DNA from: JBOFLG01 sp051657745
Lineage (GTDB): Bacteria > Actinomycetota > Actinomycetes > Actinomycetales > Dermatophilaceae
Direction: 5' to 3'
Assembly: GCA_051657745.1 (NCBI GenBank)
Contig: JBOFLG010000177.1
Span: 1-8,655 of the forward strand
DNA: 8,655 nt
In this document: in pieces, positions 5,700-8,655 of the stretch
Numbering within the stretch: position 1 is the stretch's first letter
Layout of the letters: the number at the start of each line of letters is the position of its first letter
The notes under the pieces: generated by a model
Seen by the model: the letters and a program-made list of their open reading frames with translations, nothing else
Told to the model about the DNA's origin: nothing
Database searches by the model: none
Position numbers and translations under genes: made by a program

Positions 5700-7341
5700 C
5701 GGGCCCTCCAGAACTGTCCTCAGCGGCCGACTTGACCGCGCCAGTCGCTGCCTTCACGGTCCCGGTCACGGCCTGCGCCCCGACCCCGACCGCAGCCCCG
5801 ACCGGGCCAGCCGCCGCACCCGCCGCAGCCGCACCACCACCCGCAGCCGCGCCACCACCACCAGCGCCAGCGCCCGTCACACCGGCAGCACCAGCGCCGG
5901 TCGCGCCTGCTGAGCCCGCACCTGTCGCGCCCGCTGTGCCTGCGGTGCCCGCACCCGTCGTGCCGGCGCCGTTCGCTCCCGAGGGTCCGGTCGAGGACGG
6001 CCCAGGCGCGCCGGTACCACCGCCCGGCCCGGAGTTGCCCGACGGGCCAGACGACGTGGTCGCCCCCGACGGGTCCGACCCACCGGTCGAGGCCGACCCG
6101 CCGCCACCACCACCGCTGCTGTTGCTGCCGAGTCTCTGCCCGAGCGAGATCGCTCCGGTGGGCATCGCCGCCGCGCCGGCGACCGCAGCCGTGGTCATAC
6201 CCGCGCCGGAGGAAGCCGCTGAGACGGCGGGCACGATCAGGCTCATCAACGCCGGCAGCGCGAACAACGCGGTCGCCATCATCGTCAACCCGACAACCAC
6301 GCTGATCAGGCCGGAGCCGTCATCCTTGAAGATGTTCGTGCCGGAGAGTTTGAACGCGGTCGCGTACACGATCGCCGCCGCCGGCTTGTAGAGGATGAAT
6401 GCCAGCAGCCACCCGACCGTCTTGCGGAACATGGCCCGCCCGACCTCGGTGTTCGTCGCAGCCGCCGATACCGGCAGCACCCCGGCCAGGAGCACGAGCA
6501 TCCCGGCCCGCACCACCATCAAGAAGACCTGCACGATCGACCCGATGATCGCGATCATGCCCAGGATGATCACCATGATCGAGCCCAGACCACCGGTGGC
6601 CGGGTTGTTCGTCAACGCGAGCAGGGCCGTCATGTTCCCGCCGAAACACGTGCCGCTGTCAGTGAGCGAACACTCCAACGACCCGTCGAGCAGCCACACC
6701 GAGAACTCGTCCCCCGCCGCGACCAGCAGCGACACCCCGGTCAGGCCCGCGCCGCTGACCACCGCCAACGTCATCAACGACTTCACCAAGTCAATGCCCG
6801 GTTCGGAGCGTTGCTCCCACGCCATCCGGGCCGCGCCGACGATCACCCCCAGCACCGCGACCGCGACCATGTACCACCACAACGAGTTCTGGATGAACGC
6901 CACCGCCGGCGACCCCGGCGAGTTCACCTGAGGGACGATCGCGGTCACCACTCCCACCGCGGCCGAGATGATGATCGTGGCCACCAACACCACCCCGAGC
7001 CGGCCCGTGTGACCGTACCCGTCACGATTCGCCAGACCCATCCGCACCCCCGCCACGATCAACGCCAGCACGCACACCCCGAACGCGACCCACGTCGCCC
7101 ACCCCAACACCGTGTTGATCCCGTCCGCGGCCGGAGCGGTATCACCCGGATTGACCTCAGACGACCCCCCACCAGTCAGCGTCGGGGTGCCGATGTTCAC
7201 CCACATCGAACCCACCGACCCCACCGCCTTCCCCACCGCCGCCAACACACCCTCAGCCACATTCGTCAACGCATCGCCAACCGCCGACGCCGCGACGTTC
7301 TTGATCGTGCAGCCCAATTCGGTGATTCCGCAGTCAGCCAT
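5686..7341 (-). CDS. VirB6/TrbL-like polytopic membrane channel protein
   Basis: A 551-residue inner-membrane protein that probably forms part of the conjugation channel. Hydrophobic segments are seen at about 81-104, 115-137, 153-173, 187-210, 252-275, 277-295, 308-330 and 344-375. The stretch RAGMLVLLAGVLPVSAAAT (278-296) followed by ILYKPAAAIVYATAFKL (316-332) is the recognisable VirB6/TrbL-like core of actinobacterial systems. Residues 401-551 form a Gly/Ala/Ser/Thr-rich tail without hydrophobic helices, probably flexible. Four cysteines (4, 11, 224, 232) are present; 224 and 232 flank a loop before GGNMTALLAL and could pair. The first two helices resemble the small 93-residue protein of the same operon. 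The start lies 3 bases after the previous stop and the ribosome site is weak, so translation is likely coupled. The TAG stop lies inside the next gene. Confidence 0.88.
   Translation of the reverse strand: MADCGITELGCTIKNVAASAVGDALTNVAEGVLAAVGKAVGSVGSMWVNIGTPTLTGGGSSEVNPGDTAPAADGINTVLGWATWVAFGVCVLALIVAGVRMGLANRDGYGHTGRLGVVLVATIIISAAVGVVTAIVPQVNSPGSPAVAFIQNSLWWYMVAVAVLGVIVGAARMAWEQRSEPGIDLVKSLMTLAVVSGAGLTGVSLLVAAGDEFSVWLLDGSLECSLTDSGTCFGGNMTALLALTNNPATGGLGSIMVIILGMIAIIGSIVQVFLMVVRAGMLVLLAGVLPVSAAATNTEVGRAMFRKTVGWLLAFILYKPAAAIVYATAFKLSGTNIFKDDGSGLISVVVGLTMMATALFALPALMSLIVPAVSAASSGAGMTTAAVAGAAAMPTGAISLGQRLGSNSSGGGGGGSASTGGSDPSGATTSSGPSGNSGPGGGTGAPGPSSTGPSGANGAGTTGAGTAGTAGATGAGSAGATGAGAAGVTGAGAGGGGAAAGGGAAAAGAAAGPVGAAVGVGAQAVTGTVKAATGAVKSAAEDSSGGPDGSR
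5704..5709 (-). promoter_or_regulatory. Ribosome binding site of the SCO6880-type gene
   Basis: GGAGGG on the minus strand, four bases before ATG 5699, inside the 3' end of the VirB6-like gene. It is one of the strongest sites in the window and supports independent initiation despite the 14-base overlap. Confidence 0.8.
5859..5979 (-). repeat. Gly/Ala/Thr peptide repeats in the VirB6-like tail
   Basis: Degenerate 8-residue units of the type [TAV]TGAG[TSA]AG, seen as TTGAGTAG, ATGAGSAG and ATGAGAAG and then a last VTGAGAGG, lie at about residues 455-495 of the VirB6-like protein. The DNA copies differ at third positions, so this is a protein repeat rather than a recent DNA duplication. Confidence 0.7.
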
Positions 7342-7344
7342 GCT

Positions 7345-8115
7345 TCACGCCCCCGCCCACAGAACGTAGCCACTGAGAGAGGGGAGTTGGACGACCGGGC
7401 TGAGTTCACTGCCGTCGTCGGCTAGACGGAGTTTCCAGTCCCCGCCAGACCACTCCAGGTTGAAGACAAATGCACCCAAGGCACCGTTGGACGTCCGTAG
7501 CGCAAGGTCGATGTCGGCGGTCCGGCCGTCGTAGCGCAGCACCCGGAAGCCAGCGATCTGCACTCGATTTCCAGCGCTACCGTCACCCGGAATGGGCTTC
7601 TTCAGCAGCGCATCGCGTCCGAGACCGGGCACGGTGGCCCGCTCGTAGTACGTCTTGCGGAGAGGCGTATAGGAGCCGATCGCACCGTAGTTCGCGGCGG
7701 CCAGGACCGCGCCGGTGGGGGTTCGGGCGTAGCACGACCGGAATCCGTCATCCTCGACCTTGCCTGGGCCTTGGCCCTCGATCGCCGGCGCGGCCGTGGT
7801 GCCGAGCAGCGTCCACGTCGCGGGCGGTGGGGTGTTCAGCGTGCCGGTCAACTCGACGGCGTCGAGACCGCAGACACTGTCCTCACCCGACCCGGCCGCA
7901 GACGGGTCAGCCGTGGCGCCCCCGGAAGCCGAGGGCGCCGGGGCGGTCGGGTTTGGTGCCGGGTCGGCGTCGCCGCCGAGGAGGTTCGTCAGGCTGAGGA
8001 CCAGACCCAGCACCACGATGGCGGCCACGACCACTGCCGAGGTGATGAGCTTCTTCGAGGCGCCGGCGTTCTCGTCGTGCTCGAGCGGTGACATGCCTAG
8101 GTCGTTGTTCATCAT
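7345..8115 (-). CDS. Single-pass membrane protein with two-cysteine outer domain, function unknown
   Basis: A protein of 256 residues (255 if the second Met is used). It has a short charged cytoplasmic tail (1-22), one membrane helix at 23-46, a Pro/Ala/Ser/Gly linker (49-78) and a C-terminal domain of about 175 residues that should lie outside the membrane. That domain begins with Cys82 in SVCGLDAVEL; Cys128 follows in DDGFRSCYARTPTGAVLAAANY and the two could form a disulfide. No lipobox is present, so it is anchored by the helix. I recall similar unnamed proteins with a CGL start and a GAVLAAA motif in actinobacterial conjugation clusters, but cannot name the family with certainty. Its place before the VirB6-like gene and its topology suggest an assembly or scaffold role like that of VirB8 in other systems; this is inference only. 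A tandem ATG at 8115/8112 leaves the start uncertain by one codon. Confidence 0.85.
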   Translation of the reverse strand: MMNNDLGMSPLEHDENAGASKKLITSAVVVAAIVVLGLVLSLTNLLGGDADPAPNPTAPAPSASGGATADPSAAGSGEDSVCGLDAVELTGTLNTPPPATWTLLGTTAAPAIEGQGPGKVEDDGFRSCYARTPTGAVLAAANYGAIGSYTPLRKTYYERATVPGLGRDALLKKPIPGDGSAGNRVQIAGFRVLRYDGRTADIDLALRTSNGALGAFVFNLEWSGGDWKLRLADDGSELSPVVQLPSLSGYVLWAGA

Positions 8116-8117
8116 TG

Positions 8118-8132
8118 CTCCGTCAGCTCCTT
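8118..8132 (-). promoter_or_regulatory. Two candidate ribosome binding sites before a tandem ATG
   Basis: AAGGAG (8132-8127) lies 11 bases before ATG 8115 and GGAG (8121-8118) lies only 2 bases before ATG 8115 but 5 bases before ATG 8112. The second spacing is better, so the 256-residue protein may start at 8112 rather than 8115. This is the only real gap in the operon, 40 bases, and it holds no convincing promoter. Confidence 0.55.
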
Positions 8133-8155
8133 ACCGTCGTCAACCGGGGGGTGGG

Positions 8156-8437
8156 TCAGGTGGCCAGAGCCCCGACGATCGCGAACGCCCCCGACACCAC
8201 CATCACGCCGCCGAGGACCCACCCGATCGACGCGGCGTGCTCGCCGCCCTCACCACGGCGGTTACCGATCGCCATCCGCACGCCGGCGAAGATCAACGCC
8301 ATCACCAGGATGCCGAGAGCGATCCATTTACCCCACCCCATGATCGTGGTGAAGTTCTCGAACCCGGGCGGCGCGTCGCCCCCACCCGGGTTGGGCACAG
8401 CGGCCGGGACTCGGGCGGCGAGGTCGAGCAAGGTCAT
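8156..8437 (-). CDS. Small two-helix membrane protein, possible pilin/VirB2-like subunit
   Basis: A 93-residue protein with a Pro/Gly-rich N-terminal segment (1-29), a first helix at about 38-57 (KWIALGILVMALIFAGVRM), a short basic loop (NRRGEGGEH, 59-67) and a second helix at about 70-91. Size and two-helix layout fit VirB2/TrbC-like subunits of type IV systems, but the typical long signal peptide is not seen, so this is a topology-based suggestion. Residues 31-64 share 19 of 34 identical residues with residues 77-110 of the VirB6-like protein further down the operon. ATG 8437 overlaps the TGA of the preceding gene (ATGA) and has GAGGAG five bases upstream, which makes the start secure. Confidence 0.85.
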   Translation of the reverse strand: MTLLDLAARVPAAVPNPGGGDAPPGFENFTTIMGWGKWIALGILVMALIFAGVRMAIGNRRGEGGEHAASIGWVLGGVMVVSGAFAIVGALAT

Positions 8438-8655
8438 GACTTCTCCTCAAGGTGTGAAGGGTCAGCGTCAGCGGTCGCCGACGCTGCGAGTGAACGGAGT
8501 TGGCTCGCGCACTTGGCGACCGGGCGCGGCATCCGCTCGGTCACGGGGTCACCGAGGCGCCAGGCCTCGACCCACGGGATGCGCCACACCCGCGGCGCGC
8601 CACCACCGACGACCGTCGCGAGGTCGCGGATCGGCTGCGGCAGTTTGCCGGGCGC
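8434..8655 (-). CDS. Unrecognised protein, C-terminal 73 residues only
   Basis: An open frame enters from the upper window edge and ends at TGA 8436-8434, overlapping the next start as ATGA. The visible part reads APGKLPQPIRDLATVVGG at its start and DADPSHLEEKS at its end, with a Trp/Arg-rich middle (RVWRIPWVEAWRLGDP). No membrane helix, catalytic motif or known family can be recognised in it. It is probably the preceding gene of the same operon, because the frame stays open over all 74 codons and its stop is coupled to the next start. The N-terminal part lies outside the window. Confidence 0.6.
   Translation of the reverse strand, partial: APGKLPQPIRDLATVVGGGAPRVWRIPWVEAWRLGDPVTERMPRPVAKCASQLRSLAASATADADPSHLEEKS
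8443..8448 (-). promoter_or_regulatory. Ribosome binding site of the two-helix protein
   Basis: GAGGAG on the minus strand, five bases before ATG 8437 and inside the end of the preceding gene. It settles the start of the 93-residue protein. Confidence 0.8.

Noticed and set aside
4596..5735. Plus-strand open frame of 379 codons
   Set aside because: Gly/Arg/Gln-rich shadow of the SCO6880-type gene; no recognisable domain.
5636..6391. Plus-strand Pro/Ala-rich frame of 251 codons resembling a wall-spanning protein
   Set aside because: It is the complement of the Gly/Ala tail region of the VirB6-like gene; its SSRTYGNWR start comes from the palindrome, not from homology.
8116..8155. Possible promoter (TTGACG-like hexamer) in the 40-base gap before the 256-residue protein
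   Set aside because: No matching -10 element at a suitable distance, and the genes on both sides lie in one tight operon.

Overview
The window is GC-rich DNA that looks actinobacterial. Third codon positions are almost all G or C, GTG starts and 4-base start/stop overlaps occur, and the protein set matches conjugation genes of actinobacterial integrative elements or plasmids. The genus cannot be read from the sequence. Every gene I can support lies on the minus strand, so transcription runs from high to low coordinates. Both ends of the window cut through genes.

Layout in transcription order: (1) the C-terminal 73 residues of an unrecognised protein (8655-8434); (2) a 93-residue two-helix membrane protein that could be a pilin/VirB2-like subunit (8437-8156); (3) a 256-residue single-pass membrane protein with a two-cysteine extracytoplasmic domain (8115-7345); (4) a 551-residue polytopic VirB6/TrbL-like channel protein with a 150-residue Gly/Ala/Ser tail (7341-5686); (5) a 503-residue SCO6880-type protein with a PrgI/VirB3-like membrane N-terminus (5699-4188); (6) a 548-residue VirB4-like ATPase (4191-2545); (7) a VirD4/TraG-type coupling protein, start GTG 2548, running off the window at base 1. 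Most junctions overlap by 4 or 14 bases or are separated by 3, so this is one translationally coupled type IV secretion operon. Proteins 4 to 6 would form the membrane channel and its motor, and protein 7 would feed DNA into it. No relaxase, origin of transfer, promoter or terminator is visible.

The main discovery is a complete 379-residue intein (bases 2035-899) inside the coupling protein. It sits exactly between the Lys and Thr of the P-loop. It begins with Ala instead of Cys/Ser, ends in His-Asn, is followed by Thr, and carries the Trp/Cys/Thr triad (W66, C359, T377) of class 3 inteins. It also holds a LAGLIDADG homing endonuclease with both motifs intact. It is thus a selfish element nested in a conjugative element, and the coupling ATPase can only have an intact P-loop after protein splicing.

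Two further observations stand out: a perfect 30-bp palindrome in codons 8 to 18 of the SCO6880-type gene, and a clear sequence relationship between the small two-helix protein and the first two helices of the VirB6-like protein. There is no gene-free stretch longer than 40 bases.
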